The position numbers were made by a program, and so were the translations under genes. Positions 42,244 to 51,269 of a DNA stretch of 64,000 nucleotides are shown here, piece by piece (positions within the stretch are counted from its first letter, which is position 1; each line of letters starts with the position of its first letter). The notes beneath the pieces were generated by a model. The model was not told the origin of the DNA and searched no databases. It saw nothing but the letters and a program-made list of their open reading frames with translations. The stretch is from NCBI RefSeq assembly GCF_024158745.1, contig NZ_JAMZAW010000003.1, positions 248,001 to 312,000 of the forward strand, written 5' to 3'. The stretch is from Paenibacillus tyrphae (GTDB lineage Bacteria > Bacillota > Bacilli > Paenibacillales > NBRC-103111).

Positions 42244-42953
42244 TGTTCCGGGTGCTGGCTGCCGACTTTCTGAAAATTCGCCGGAAAGCGATCTGGTTTC
42301 TGATCTTCCTCGGGCCGATCGGCGTCATTGCGCTGCAGGCGGCCAATTACGGACTGCGTTACGATTATTTGATGGAAAAATACGCTGCCAACCTCTGGGG
42401 CGCTTTCCTTGGCAACATTCAGTTTCTCCTTCCGGTGACGATTCTGCTCGGTATCGCCATCATTGCGTCGATGGTCGCAAACATCGAGCACCAGATGAAT
42501 TCGTGGAAGCAGCTGCTGGCGCTGCCGATCACGAGAACTGCCGTATTCAGCGCCAAATTTACGTTATGCGTGCTGATGCTGCTCGTCTCGTGCATCCTGC
42601 TGGGCATCGGCATCGTTGGGCTCGGGCTCGGACTGAAGCTCGGCACGGACGTGCCGCTGATTAGCGTTATCAAGCTGAGCTTCTATCCGTTTATTGCCTC
42701 TTTTCCGGCTTTGGCGCTGCAGCTGTGGCTGTCCGTGACGATGCGCAATCAAGCCCTTCCTTTGACGGTCGGAATTCTCGGAGGAGTCGTGTCGACCTAT
42801 GCCAGCGATATGCCCGACTGGTTTTTATGGAAGCTTCCTTTGCTGACAAACAAAGCGGGCATACCCGAGTATTCGGTCGTTGCCGGTCTTGCGGTCGGAA
42901 TCGTCATCTTCATCCTCGGACGAATTCATTTTACAAGACGGGATGTGAATTGA
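42240..42953 (+). CDS. ABC-2 type permease, LanE-like
   Basis: This 237-residue protein has six predicted membrane helices, beginning with a cytosolic stretch FRVLAADFLKIRRKAIWFLI and including FLLPVTILLGIAIIASMVA, LCVLMLLVSCILLGIGI and VAGLAVGIVIFILGRIHF. The IEHQMNSWKQLLALPITRT segment is characteristic of lantibiotic-immunity permeases (EpiE/MutE group). Its ATG overlaps the ATPase stop by ATGA. It pairs with the next gene to form the membrane channel. Confidence 0.85.
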   Translation: MMFRVLAADFLKIRRKAIWFLIFLGPIGVIALQAANYGLRYDYLMEKYAANLWGAFLGNIQFLLPVTILLGIAIIASMVANIEHQMNSWKQLLALPITRTAVFSAKFTLCVLMLLVSCILLGIGIVGLGLGLKLGTDVPLISVIKLSFYPFIASFPALALQLWLSVTMRNQALPLTVGILGGVVSTYASDMPDWFLWKLPLLTNKAGIPEYSVVAGLAVGIVIFILGRIHFTRRDVN

Positions 42954-43688
42954 ATGAGAACGTTTTTGAATGTGCTGTGCTCGGAGTGGCTCAAAATGCG
43001 CAAGGCCAACATTTGGCTGCTCGTCTTCGTCAGTCCGGCTCTTGCAGCGGTCAGCGGCTTCCTGTCGCCCATGGTCGCAGGTCTGCCCGAGTGGGAGTTG
43101 CTGTTTATAACGGCCGCCGCCATGCATGCTTTTCTGTTCCTGCCGCTGTTGACCGGGGTATTCGCCGCCTTCGTCTGCCGCTACGAGCATGCGGGCGGAG
43201 GCTGGAAGCAGGTACTGGCCCTGCCGGTTTCCCGCACGCAGCTTTACTTGGCCAAATTTACGATCGTCATCGCGCTGCTCGCCGTCACCCAACTGCTGCT
43301 GCTGGCCGTCGTCCTGACCATCGGTACGATTAAAGGCTTTACTTCGGCCGTGCCATGGGACGTTTTACTGCGGAGCGTGCTGGGTGGCTGGGTGGCAACT
43401 TTACCCTTGGCCTCCCTTCAAATGTTCGTATCGGTCGCTTGGTCCAGCTTTGCCGCGCCGCTTGCGATCAATGTCATCTTCACGATTCCGAATATGCTTA
43501 TCGTCAATTCGAGCGACTACGGACCGTATTACCCTTGGGCGCAGCCCGTCCTGTCCATGCTTCCGAAGGGACAAGCGGATTTCGGCGCGTTTAACGTCCC
43601 GCTGGAGACGCTGCTGTTCGTAATTCTCGGGAGCTTCCTCGTCTTCTTCGCCAGCGGGCTTACTTATTTCCGCAGGAAAGAAATTTAA
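42954..43688 (+). CDS. ABC-2 type permease, LanG-like
   Basis: This 244-residue six-helix permease follows the previous gene without a gap and shares its plan: FLNVLCSEWLKMRKANIWLLVF, then CRYEHAGGGWKQVLALPVSRT, the same motif as IEHQMNSWKQLLALPITRT. The two permeases are paralogs and likely form a heterodimer with the LanF-like ATPase. No lanthipeptide structural or modification gene is visible nearby, so the system is presumably defensive. A terminator follows. Confidence 0.85.
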   Translation: MRTFLNVLCSEWLKMRKANIWLLVFVSPALAAVSGFLSPMVAGLPEWELLFITAAAMHAFLFLPLLTGVFAAFVCRYEHAGGGWKQVLALPVSRTQLYLAKFTIVIALLAVTQLLLLAVVLTIGTIKGFTSAVPWDVLLRSVLGGWVATLPLASLQMFVSVAWSSFAAPLAINVIFTIPNMLIVNSSDYGPYYPWAQPVLSMLPKGQADFGAFNVPLETLLFVILGSFLVFFASGLTYFRRKEI

Positions 43689-43707
43689 TCGGAAGTGCAA
43701 TAATAAA

Positions 43708-43742
43708 GAGACCGAACTCTCATTGGAGGATTCGGTCTCTTC
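43708..43742 (+). terminator. Terminator of the ABC operon
   Basis: AGAGACCGAA and TTCGGTCTCT form a 10-bp stem with a 14-base loop, followed by TCGCTGTTTG. The T-run is poor but the stem is strong. Confidence 0.65.
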
Positions 43743-43958
43743 GCTGTTTGTATGGTAGGTATTTTTTAGTTTTAATAGAAAAATCGCAATCGATAAGAAA
43801 CAACAGCCTGTGATACATGTTACAATAGGATGGCTGCTGAACATTCTTTTGCCCCTACTTACCGCAATGAAATTCAATGTCGCACGGGAGGAAGTAGAGA
43901 GAAGTCGTTTGACAGAAAACTGTTGTTTTTATGCTTTTACAAAGAGAGGAGTAACAAC

Positions 43959-45440
43959 GTGGAGAACCATACGAAACCAAACGACAGCGGAGGGACATTC
44001 GGGAGCAGAGCCAATTTAATGGTCGTTTTGGTTATGATTCTTGGGGTATTTGTAGCCATCTTGAATGAAACGCTCCTTAATGTCGCTTTGTCCAAAATTA
44101 TGGCGGATATCGGAATTTTACCGAGTACCGCACAATGGTTGACAACCGGATACCTGCTGGTTATCGGGGTGCTTATCCCGGTCACCGCTTTTTTAATTCA
44201 GAAGTTCACAACAAGAACCTTGTTCCTTGCAGCCATGAGCTTGTTCACGCTGGGTACGCTGGCGGCGGCTGTTGCACCGGGATTCGGCATGCTTTTGCTG
44301 GGCAGGGTGCTGCAGGCGTCGGGAACCGGTCTGCTGTTTCCGCTGCTGACTAATGTCGTGCTGGCTACGGTCCCTCTGGAAAAAAGAGGCTCGGCCATGG
44401 GAACGATCGGGATCGTCATCACCTTTGCCCCGGCGATCGGACCGACGCTGTCCGGGATCATTGTCGAACATTTCAGCTGGCGGGTGCTTTTTTACGGCGT
44501 CATCCCGATCGCGCTGCTTGTTATCGCCATCGCCTATCTGAAGCTTAAGAACGTAACCGAGACGACGAATCCGAAAATCGACGTCTTGTCGCTCCTGCTC
44601 TCCACCTGTGGATTCGGGGGAATCGTGTACGGCTTCAGTAGCGCCGGCGAAGGTCACGGGGGCTGGTCGAGCGGCACAGTCCTGATTCCGGTTATCATCG
44701 GCGCCGTTGCTTTAGGTTTGTTCGTTTGGAGACAATTGACGCTGGCGGAACCGCTGCTGGATCTGAGAACGTTTAAATTCAACGTGTTCCGATTGTCGAC
44801 GCTGATCATGATGATCGTCATGATGGCCATGTTCTCCGCCATGATGCTGCTGCCGATTTTCCTCCAGGGCGCGCTCGGCTACAGCCCGCTGCAAGCCGGT
44901 CTGGTCATGCTGCCGGGCGGAATTCTGATGGGCATTATGTCGCCGATTACGGGACGGCTGTTCGATAAATTCGGCGCCAAGTGGCTGGCGGTCGTCGGGC
45001 TGGCGTTGATCGCGAACACGCTGTGGCAGTTTTCCTCGATCTCCCTGTCGACGCCGTACGCGATGATCATGATTTTGAATACGCTGCTGATGCTCGGGAT
45101 TTCGATGCTGATGATGCCGGTCATGACGAACGCGTTGAATGAGCTCCCGCCGCGGTTATATCCGCACGGCACGGCCATTATCAGCACGCTTCAGCAGGTG
45201 TCGGGTGCAGTCGGTACCGCGCTGCTGGTCACGGTGATGACCAACGGCTCCAAGAATTTCCTGGAAAGCGCCGCAGGAACCAAAGCGGATGCCCCGCTGC
45301 CTATACTGGCGATGATGGCCGGGATGAAGAGCGCATTTCTGCTGGCCTTCGGCCTGGTTCTCGCCGCTTGGATCGTTTCGTTCTTCCTGAAACGGGCGCA
45401 GCCTTCGGGAGGCGGAGGCGAACGGGTTTCCGCACACTAA
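43959..45440 (+). CDS. MFS drug exporter, DHA2 family (EmrB/QacA)
   Basis: This 493-residue transporter has 14 predicted membrane helices. Signature pieces are FVAILNETLLNVALSKIMADI (antiporter motif region), WLTTGYLLVIGVLIPVTAFLI, LLGRVLQASGTGLLFPLLTNVV and GTIGIVITFAPAIGPTLSGII (motif C). These drug/H+ antiporters export hydrophobic or cationic toxins. The start is GTG 43959 with GAGAGGAG at good distance; a long in-frame extension upstream is Arg-rich and unlikely. A strong terminator follows. The gene is not obviously linked to a regulator. Confidence 0.88.
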   Translation: MENHTKPNDSGGTFGSRANLMVVLVMILGVFVAILNETLLNVALSKIMADIGILPSTAQWLTTGYLLVIGVLIPVTAFLIQKFTTRTLFLAAMSLFTLGTLAAAVAPGFGMLLLGRVLQASGTGLLFPLLTNVVLATVPLEKRGSAMGTIGIVITFAPAIGPTLSGIIVEHFSWRVLFYGVIPIALLVIAIAYLKLKNVTETTNPKIDVLSLLLSTCGFGGIVYGFSSAGEGHGGWSSGTVLIPVIIGAVALGLFVWRQLTLAEPLLDLRTFKFNVFRLSTLIMMIVMMAMFSAMMLLPIFLQGALGYSPLQAGLVMLPGGILMGIMSPITGRLFDKFGAKWLAVVGLALIANTLWQFSSISLSTPYAMIMILNTLLMLGISMLMMPVMTNALNELPPRLYPHGTAIISTLQQVSGAVGTALLVTVMTNGSKNFLESAAGTKADAPLPILAMMAGMKSAFLLAFGLVLAAWIVSFFLKRAQPSGGGGERVSAH

Positions 45441-45481
45441 CAAGATTTAACTCCGGATTCGCCTTAAGCGATTGCGGACGC

Positions 45482-45526
45482 AAGAAGACGGCCCTCGCCA
45501 AGAGCGGGTGCCGTCTTCTTTGTTTT
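45482..45526 (+). terminator. Terminator of the DHA2 exporter gene
   Basis: AAGAAGACGGC and GCCGTCTTCTT form an 11-bp stem with a partly paired loop, followed by TGTTTTT. Confidence 0.85.
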
Positions 45527-45541
45527 TCTACATGTACCTGA

Positions 45542-46339
45542 TTATTGTTTGTCCACGATCACAATCGTCATCGATTCGGCGTTGTGCATGCGGACAAAAA
45601 GGGCACAACCCAGAGCCTCCGACGCGTCGCGGAGCGGAATGAAGCTGGAGCCGTCCACGATTTGAGCGGGAACGCCGAATTGGATCGTTTGTCCGTTGAT
45701 CGTCGAGGACTTCTGACCGATCTTAAAGGTCATGACATCGCTGCCTTTCGTCGCCTTCACCGTTTGGGTTTCGGGGTTCCATTCCACTTTCGCTCCGAGC
45801 GCTTCCAGCGTGGAACGAAGCGGCACAAGCATGCTTCCATCCTTAATAAAAGGAGCCACCTCCGGGTTCAGCTTTTGGTTGTCGATGAAAATATGTACCC
45901 CCTCGCCGCGTCCGGCCCATTTCTCCGTCGCGCAAGTCATATGATACGTAACGTCGAGCGATTTCAAGTCCGCCCCTTGGACCGCACCGGGAAACGTAAC
46001 ATCCCATTTTTGGCTTTGACCCGGCTCCAAGCTCAGACCCGTCAGGAACGCATCGTTGTCCCATTCCCGTGTCGCCAATTCGTTTCCGCTGCCGTCCTGC
46101 ACGGTAAGCTTGAGCTTTTCTACCTTGTTGACTTTTACGTTGCTGACGTTGACGAATACTCCTTTGACGACCAGCGCGTCCTTTTCGTATTTGCCCGACA
46201 ACACCGCGAAACTAAGTTCTCCGGTTGACTGTACGGAAGCCGACGCCGGGGCGCCGAAGGCGAGCATCCATGTCATAACCATAACGGATAGCATGCTTAA
46301 AGCCAGAATCGATTTGAATCGTTGCTTCATCGTTTTCAT
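45542..46339 (-). CDS. Secreted protein with CuAO-N (stalk) domain
   Basis: This 265-residue protein has a signal peptide (MKTMKQRFKSILALSMLSVMV...), an N-terminal beta domain (about 38-140; LKLTVQDGSGNELATREWDND, LSLEPGQSQKWDVTFPG) that resembles SLAP-type repeats, and a C-terminal copper-amine-oxidase-like domain (about 148-262; VHIFIDNQKLNPEVAPF, MLVPLRSTLEALGAKVEWN, SFIPLRDASEALGC). Such domains occur in many Paenibacillaceae wall proteins and usually lack oxidase activity. GGAGGATC precedes the ATG. It lies 31 bases after the M56 peptidase gene and may be cotranscribed with it. Confidence 0.75.
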   Translation of the reverse strand: MKTMKQRFKSILALSMLSVMVMTWMLAFGAPASASVQSTGELSFAVLSGKYEKDALVVKGVFVNVSNVKVNKVEKLKLTVQDGSGNELATREWDNDAFLTGLSLEPGQSQKWDVTFPGAVQGADLKSLDVTYHMTCATEKWAGRGEGVHIFIDNQKLNPEVAPFIKDGSMLVPLRSTLEALGAKVEWNPETQTVKATKGSDVMTFKIGQKSSTINGQTIQFGVPAQIVDGSSFIPLRDASEALGCALFVRMHNAESMTIVIVDKQ

Positions 46340-46370
46340 AGAATGTGATCCTCCAAATGATTTGTCTTTT

Positions 46371-48458
46371 TTAATCGTTCATCGTCCCGTCCACAGGGTC
46401 CACCGAATAGCTCCAAAACTCGCCCGTTCTGTCAACCAAGGCGTTGACCGTCGGCTGCCCGGCCTTCGTAAAGATATGAGCGTAAGGATTTTCCGGGACG
46501 AATTCAACCGTATAACCGGTTAGATCGATGCCGAACAGCTTGTTCACCATCGGTTTTGCAGCGGCGACAGCTTCTTCTTTCGTATAGATCGGCTTTCTAT
46601 CCTTATTCAGGAGAAGGGGCAAATTGGCTTCATTGTCTTCTTTCTTGCCGTACGCCGAGATCGATTGGATTGCGCCTGTCTTGGCGCCGATCACTACGAC
46701 ATAATTGCCGCCGTCGTCAAAAAACTTCCATGAATCGTATCGCCCGCTGGAATAATTGTGGTCTGCCTGTTTAAAGGCTACCGGATTTCCGATGTTCATC
46801 CGTTGAAATGCGTTCTGCGCGGCGTTCTTCGCTTTCTCGTCCCCCTGTGCGAAAGGATAGCTGATCAATATGCCTCTTTCGCTCAGCGTGTCCGCATCCA
46901 GGGTTACGATCATTTCCTTGCTTTGAAGCCTCCATTCATGCGTCGATTTACCGTCCTCAAACCGTTTCTCTCTCTCTACGGTCTCGGCGGTAAACGTTTT
47001 GTTCGCATCCACTTGACGAAAAGCTTCCGCAGCAGCCTCTTTCACGGCCGCATTCGTTTCGCCCCACGTATATTGGACATAAGCGTTCACTATTTGCTTC
47101 GTATTCCGGTCAATAGCGACTTGTCCTTTTCCGTTTTTATTCAGCAGGATCCATTCCGCAGTGATACCAGGGTCCGCTACTTCGTAAAGCTCCGCTTTCG
47201 AATCTCCCAGAAAACGGCGCAGCTCCTCTTGGGCCGCTTCAACGACGTTCTTGTCCAACGGGATATCGTGAATCGTCAGCTTCTTCTTCGCTTCCGAACT
47301 GCCGGACGATTCCGTCACGATCACAGGGGGCGCCGACAGATTGCCGGATGCGGACTCTGGCGAAGCTTTGGCATTGACCAGCGTCACGGAAGAAAGGGCA
47401 ATGACGGAAGCCAGCCCGAGCGCCGACCAGCGGTAAGATTTTTTATGATAATTTTTGATCATGATGATTCTCCTTTTTATTTGTTGTTTGCCTCCCGATA
47501 AATTGGCCATACCCGGGGTCGGATACAAGGTGACATAATGCTCCAACAGGCGTATGATCGTATGGCCGTAGCTTTCTTTTTGCTCCGCTCCGATATAGGA
47601 CAGCGCAAGCGCGTCGGCAGCCATTTCCTGATCTTCGCGCATCCGGTAATAGGCATACCACAGGACCGGATTGAACCAGTGCAGGATCAGCAAGCCGTTC
47701 ATCAGCCAGTTCATGGCGACATCCTTGCGTTTCACATGGGCCAGCTCGTGAAAAAAAATAAACCGCAGCTGCCGGTCGTCCAGCATGTTCATGAGCGAAT
47801 CCGACAGCACGATGCGCGGACGCATAAACCCGAACACGGCCGGGCTGGAAATCGGCCCCGCCGTGATTAACGGGATCGATTGTCGGATCGACATCGTCTT
47901 CCGGCACTGTTCGAACAGACCAGTAATTCTGAGGTCCGTAATGACGGGCTGCTTGGCGAGCCGGGCATAAACGCGCCGGTTTGCGGCTACAGTCAAGATC
48001 CCGAGACAAACCGCGCCCAGCAGCCACACGCCAAACACGAGCTTATAGATCGAAAAGCTTGCCGAAGGCTGCTTTTCCACCGGATCGGCCATCTGAACAG
48101 GCGGTCCTTGCTTGTCTTCTGCAGGAGCGGTCTTCACTGCCGCAGTGTTCGGCATTTCCTGGTGAACGATAGGCGATGCTTCCGGCGGACGCGGCGAAGG
48201 CGCATCGGAAGTCCGTAGAGCTTCTTGGCCGTAGGAAAGCAGGTTGTATACACTGAATGAGCTTTCGGGCGCCCACGGAAGAAGCAATCTTGCTACAATG
48301 ACAAGCCACAGCATATAGTGCCATCTGGGGGACAGCTTGTTCCTTGCGATGACTTTGACTAACAAGACGAGTCCCACCAGCACGGCGGCCATCAGCGAGG
48401 TCTCCAATATCCAGTCAAAAAAGCTCAATAGAGAAAGGCTTAGACCGTCCAATGTCAT
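46371..48458 (-). CDS. BlaR1-type M56 membrane metallopeptidase with PepSY-like sensor part
   Basis: This 695-residue protein has four membrane helices around a zinc peptidase core with HELAH at 237-241 (FFHELAHVKRKDVAMNWL) and a fifth helix near 345 (WSALGLASVIALSSVTLV). The extracytoplasmic part is not a penicillin-binding domain as in BlaR1. It consists of repeated PepSY/YcdB-like segments (DKNVVEAAQEELRRFLG, TKEEAVAAAKPMVNKLFG). It should sense an unknown signal and trigger cleavage of the BlaI repressor. The ATGA overlap with blaI supports one operon. Beta-lactam sensing is therefore not implied. Confidence 0.82.
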   Translation of the reverse strand: MTLDGLSLSLLSFFDWILETSLMAAVLVGLVLLVKVIARNKLSPRWHYMLWLVIVARLLLPWAPESSFSVYNLLSYGQEALRTSDAPSPRPPEASPIVHQEMPNTAAVKTAPAEDKQGPPVQMADPVEKQPSASFSIYKLVFGVWLLGAVCLGILTVAANRRVYARLAKQPVITDLRITGLFEQCRKTMSIRQSIPLITAGPISSPAVFGFMRPRIVLSDSLMNMLDDRQLRFIFFHELAHVKRKDVAMNWLMNGLLILHWFNPVLWYAYYRMREDQEMAADALALSYIGAEQKESYGHTIIRLLEHYVTLYPTPGMANLSGGKQQIKRRIIMIKNYHKKSYRWSALGLASVIALSSVTLVNAKASPESASGNLSAPPVIVTESSGSSEAKKKLTIHDIPLDKNVVEAAQEELRRFLGDSKAELYEVADPGITAEWILLNKNGKGQVAIDRNTKQIVNAYVQYTWGETNAAVKEAAAEAFRQVDANKTFTAETVEREKRFEDGKSTHEWRLQSKEMIVTLDADTLSERGILISYPFAQGDEKAKNAAQNAFQRMNIGNPVAFKQADHNYSSGRYDSWKFFDDGGNYVVVIGAKTGAIQSISAYGKKEDNEANLPLLLNKDRKPIYTKEEAVAAAKPMVNKLFGIDLTGYTVEFVPENPYAHIFTKAGQPTVNALVDRTGEFWSYSVDPVDGTMND

Positions 48459-48862
48459 CTGTCCTTTCTTCTGTCGCGATCCGGCCCCTCTTCCGTTTTC
48501 TCGTCGAGAATCCGTTTGAGTTCGCTAATTTCGTCCGAAGACAGCTTTTGCTCCCGCAAGAAATGGACCAGCAGCGGTTTGACCGCCCCGCCGTACAGCC
48601 GCTTGAGAAAAGACTGCGTCTCGGTCTGCACGTAATCTTCCTGCGAGACCAAAGGATAGTACAAGTAGGTTCTGCCCGTCTCTTGAAAGGCGATCGCATT
48701 TTTTTGAAGCAGCCGGCTAATCAGCGTCCGGACCGTTTTCGGTTTCCAGTCCATTTGCCCTTCGAGGGCCTCGATGACTTCGTTGCCCGTTTGCGGGGAC
48801 CGGGTCCAGAGGATTTTCATCACTTCCCACTCGGCCTCGGATATTTTAGGCAGTTCTTTCAT
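48455..48862 (-). CDS. BlaI/MecI-family repressor
   Basis: This 135-residue winged-helix protein reads ISEAEWEVMKILWTRSPQTGNEVIEAL, WKPKTVRTLISRLLQKNAI and YYPLVSQEDYVQTETQSFL, all family hallmarks; the C-terminal part dimerises and contains the site cleaved after M56 signalling. ATG 48862 has AAGGAG about 12 bases upstream, while an in-frame ATG at 48889 lacks a site. Two operator-like dyads lie in the promoter (48892-48933), so it most likely represses its own operon. Confidence 0.88.
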   Translation of the reverse strand: MKELPKISEAEWEVMKILWTRSPQTGNEVIEALEGQMDWKPKTVRTLISRLLQKNAIAFQETGRTYLYYPLVSQEDYVQTETQSFLKRLYGGAVKPLLVHFLREQKLSSDEISELKRILDEKTEEGPDRDRRKDR

Positions 48863-48891
48863 GAATCTTGTGTTCTCCTTTCCGTCCATCT

Positions 48892-48944
48892 GGATTACTG
48901 ATGTAATCCTTTATTAGACTACACGCGTAATCCAAAAATGTCAA
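48892..48944 (-). promoter_or_regulatory. blaI promoter with two operator-like dyads
   Basis: GGATTAC-TGAT-GTAATCC at 48892-48909 is a perfect 7+7 dyad. AGACTAC-ACGC-GTAATCC at 48916-48933 is a second copy with two mismatches, 24 bp centre to centre. On the minus strand TTGACA at 48944-48939 lies just upstream and would be the -35, placing the second dyad across the core promoter. Confidence 0.65.
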
Positions 48945-48965
48945 CTTCAAAAAATCAATGCAGCC

Positions 48966-49016
48966 GAAAAAGGCATGCCCGCTTTCCCATTCGGAAGAAG
49001 CGGCGCATGCTTTTTG
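48966..49016. terminator. Terminator after the DeoR-MFS pair
   Basis: GGCATGCCCGCTT pairs imperfectly with AAGCGGCGCATGC (one mismatch), flanked by A-run and T-run, so it can act in both directions. It ends the minus-strand transcript of the MFS gene at 49092. Confidence 0.8.
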
Positions 49017-49091
49017 TTATAATTATTTATCCTTTTGCGCCCCATGCACAGCAAAGTTTACGCGCGTTCATTCATGCGTGCCGACATGCCT

Positions 49092-50294
49092 CTATTCCAT
49101 GCTGCGGCCGGCGTGCAAAGGTGTGCTTTCCAACTGAGGGCGTCTTCTCGAAATCGTAAGCACAACCAGCATGACGAGCATCACGGCCGAGTAGAGCCAC
49201 ATAGCCGTCTGAATCGGGAAAGCGTCCATGACCCGCCCAACGCCCAGCGGCAGCAGTGAACCGCCGAGCCCGTTAGCCGCGAGCAAAATACTGGTCGTCC
49301 TCTCGGTCATGCCCGGCAGCGACTGATTGGCGTAAATGAGCGCCACCGCAAACATCCCGGACATCCCCAGTCCAAGCAGGAAGCTGAGTACGAAGCCTAC
49401 CCAAGCATAGTGGCTGAACGGAAGGACGAGCAGCGACGCTAAGCTCAGCAGCGTTGCCGCCCACAGAAAGCGGAAGTAGGTCCACCGGTCGCCGAGAATG
49501 CCGGTCAGGATTCGCCCGATCACCATCGCCGTCCAGTAGACGGTGACGGTTAACGTCGCATGCGAGCTATCGATCCCCCACCGCTCCATAAAGATCGAAG
49601 GGAAGAAATGGACGACCGATACTTCGCTGCCGCCGTACAGGAAAAAGAAAACGGTACACAGCACCAGAAACGGAATGCCCGATCTCGCATAGGCCGGGCG
49701 TTGCGCCTGTTTCCCGCCGGACTCCGTTTCTTTGCGGGTCAGCATGCCGTCCATTTCCCCGAAGGACAGCCGCTTCCAGACGAGCGCCGTTGCAAGCGCG
49801 CCGATGCCGAGCAGAAAAAACGAATACGTCCACAGCCCTTTGGCGATCAGAAAGCTGGCGATCGAAGGCATGGCGAGCGCGCCGACGCCGAACGTCACCT
49901 CAAGCTTGCTCATAGCCGCCGCCTGCTTCTGCTTCACGGCCAAAAGAATAATCGTGCCGATGCACGATTCGACCAGGCCGGTGCCGAATCCGGCCAGCCC
50001 CGCCAGCAGGACGACCGCCGGCCAGGGAGGAAGCAGACCGGCGAACAGCTCCATTCCGACCAGCCCCAGACCGAGCATGACCGCAGATTTGCGGCCGAGC
50101 TTGCGGGAGATCCCCGGCATCGAGAGCACCCCGCTGAGCAAGCCGACAAACTGCACGAAAATAAGCATGCCCCCGCTGCCGTAGCTTTGCGAATAATGCG
50201 CAAGCAGCTCAGGCAGCACCGCGCCGACGATGACCGTGCCCACGCCGGTGATGACATAACACAAGCATCCCATCCAAATCAACCGGTTAATCAT
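49092..50294 (-). CDS. MFS transporter (sugar or efflux type)
   Basis: This 400-residue carrier has twelve predicted helices, with GCLCYVITGVGTVIVGAVLPELL at the N-terminus, GISRKLGRKSAVMLG (the loop 2-3 motif) and GILGDRWTYFRFLW (the equivalent loop 8-9 motif). The ATG at 50294 has GAAGGAG and overlaps the DeoR stop by eight bases, so the two are coupled. DeoR regulators usually respond to phosphosugars, so a sugar or nucleoside substrate is plausible, though the family (FucP/YfmO-like) includes drug exporters. Confidence 0.78.
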   Translation of the reverse strand: MINRLIWMGCLCYVITGVGTVIVGAVLPELLAHYSQSYGSGGMLIFVQFVGLLSGVLSMPGISRKLGRKSAVMLGLGLVGMELFAGLLPPWPAVVLLAGLAGFGTGLVESCIGTIILLAVKQKQAAAMSKLEVTFGVGALAMPSIASFLIAKGLWTYSFFLLGIGALATALVWKRLSFGEMDGMLTRKETESGGKQAQRPAYARSGIPFLVLCTVFFFLYGGSEVSVVHFFPSIFMERWGIDSSHATLTVTVYWTAMVIGRILTGILGDRWTYFRFLWAATLLSLASLLVLPFSHYAWVGFVLSFLLGLGMSGMFAVALIYANQSLPGMTERTTSILLAANGLGGSLLPLGVGRVMDAFPIQTAMWLYSAVMLVMLVVLTISRRRPQLESTPLHAGRSME

Positions 50295-51063
50295 GATGCT
50301 CTCCTTCGCCTGCAATCAGCAGCTCCACCTGATGCTTATGAAGCTCTTCCTTCATTTCATCGCTCGGCTCCCGGTCCGTTATGATAAGGTCGATCCCTTC
50401 CAGCCCGGCGACGCGGTGAAACAGCTTCTTGCCGAATTTCGTATGATCGGCCAGCACAATCACTTGATCTGACTTGCGCATGACTTGCCGGATCAAATAG
50501 CTTTCCTCCTCGAACATGGTCGTCAGACCGTGCGGGGCGATGCCGCATGTGCCCAGCAGCGCTTTGTCCACCTGATATTCGGACAGCATTTCCAGTGTCC
50601 GCGCCCCGTAAACCAGCCGCTGCTCGTTATCGAGCAAGCCGCCGAGAAGATGGATGCGGATTTCGTCCTTCTGCGTCAGCATGCCCGCCAGATCGATCGA
50701 GTTTGTGACGACTACATTGCGCCGGGTCCGCATCGCCTCCACGGCACACCGAACCGTAGTGGAGGAATCGGTATACAAATAATCGCCGTCGTGAATCAGC
50801 GTCGCCGCCAGCCTGCCAATCGCCTGCTTGGACGGAGTATCCAGCTGCAGCCGCTGCTCGTAGTTCGGCACCTCCTTGGAGATCGACGGCAGCATAGCGC
50901 CTCCGCGGGTACGGATGATGCTCCCCTGCTCCTCCAGCTTGATCAGATCGCGCCGGGCAGTATCCCACGAGATTTGCAGCCACTCGCAAATTTCCGTAAC
51001 GGTAATGCGCTGTTTTTCATTTAACTTCTGTACAATCGCAATCAGTCTTTCTTCTTGAAACAT
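50287..51063 (-). CDS. DeoR-family transcriptional regulator
   Basis: This 258-residue regulator has an N-terminal HTH (RLIAIVQKLNEKQRITVTEI, VSWDTARRDLIKLEEQGSI-like) with the DeoR signature ISWDTARRDLIKLEEQG, and a C-terminal phosphosugar-binding domain (YLYTDSSTTVRCAVEAM, VVTNSIDLAGML, VILADHTKFGKKLF). It probably represses its own operon and the coupled MFS gene until a sugar phosphate binds. The 60-base region ahead is AT-rich with TTAAG and CTTAA elements that could hold the operator. Confidence 0.88.
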   Translation of the reverse strand: MFQEERLIAIVQKLNEKQRITVTEICEWLQISWDTARRDLIKLEEQGSIIRTRGGAMLPSISKEVPNYEQRLQLDTPSKQAIGRLAATLIHDGDYLYTDSSTTVRCAVEAMRTRRNVVVTNSIDLAGMLTQKDEIRIHLLGGLLDNEQRLVYGARTLEMLSEYQVDKALLGTCGIAPHGLTTMFEEESYLIRQVMRKSDQVIVLADHTKFGKKLFHRVAGLEGIDLIITDREPSDEMKEELHKHQVELLIAGEGEHHD

Positions 51064-51205
51064 GCGTATTCCCCTTCCGAATACTTGCCCTTAAATTAAG
51101 TTTTTGTAAGTTATATTAAGCAAATTCAAGTGATATTCTTGATTATAAACCAAAATCCGCAGATTACAAGCGTTTGTACGGAAAACAACTTCTCATTTGC
51201 GCCCA

Positions 51206-51250
51206 TAATAAAAACGACGGAGAAGGATCGTGTCTCCTTCGCCCGCCGTC
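51206..51250 (-). terminator. Terminator of the small membrane protein gene
   Basis: On the minus strand GACGG...GAAGGA and TCCTTC...CCGTC form an interrupted stem followed by GTTTTTATT. It starts 20 bases past the stop at 51270. Confidence 0.75.
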
Positions 51251-51269
51251 TACCGTTCTTGGCATACTT

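Noticed and set aside
39894..43688. Lanthipeptide biosynthesis locus
   Set aside because: Only the immunity-type transporter and a two-component system are present. No lanA-like precursor or lanM/lanB/lanC gene is seen.
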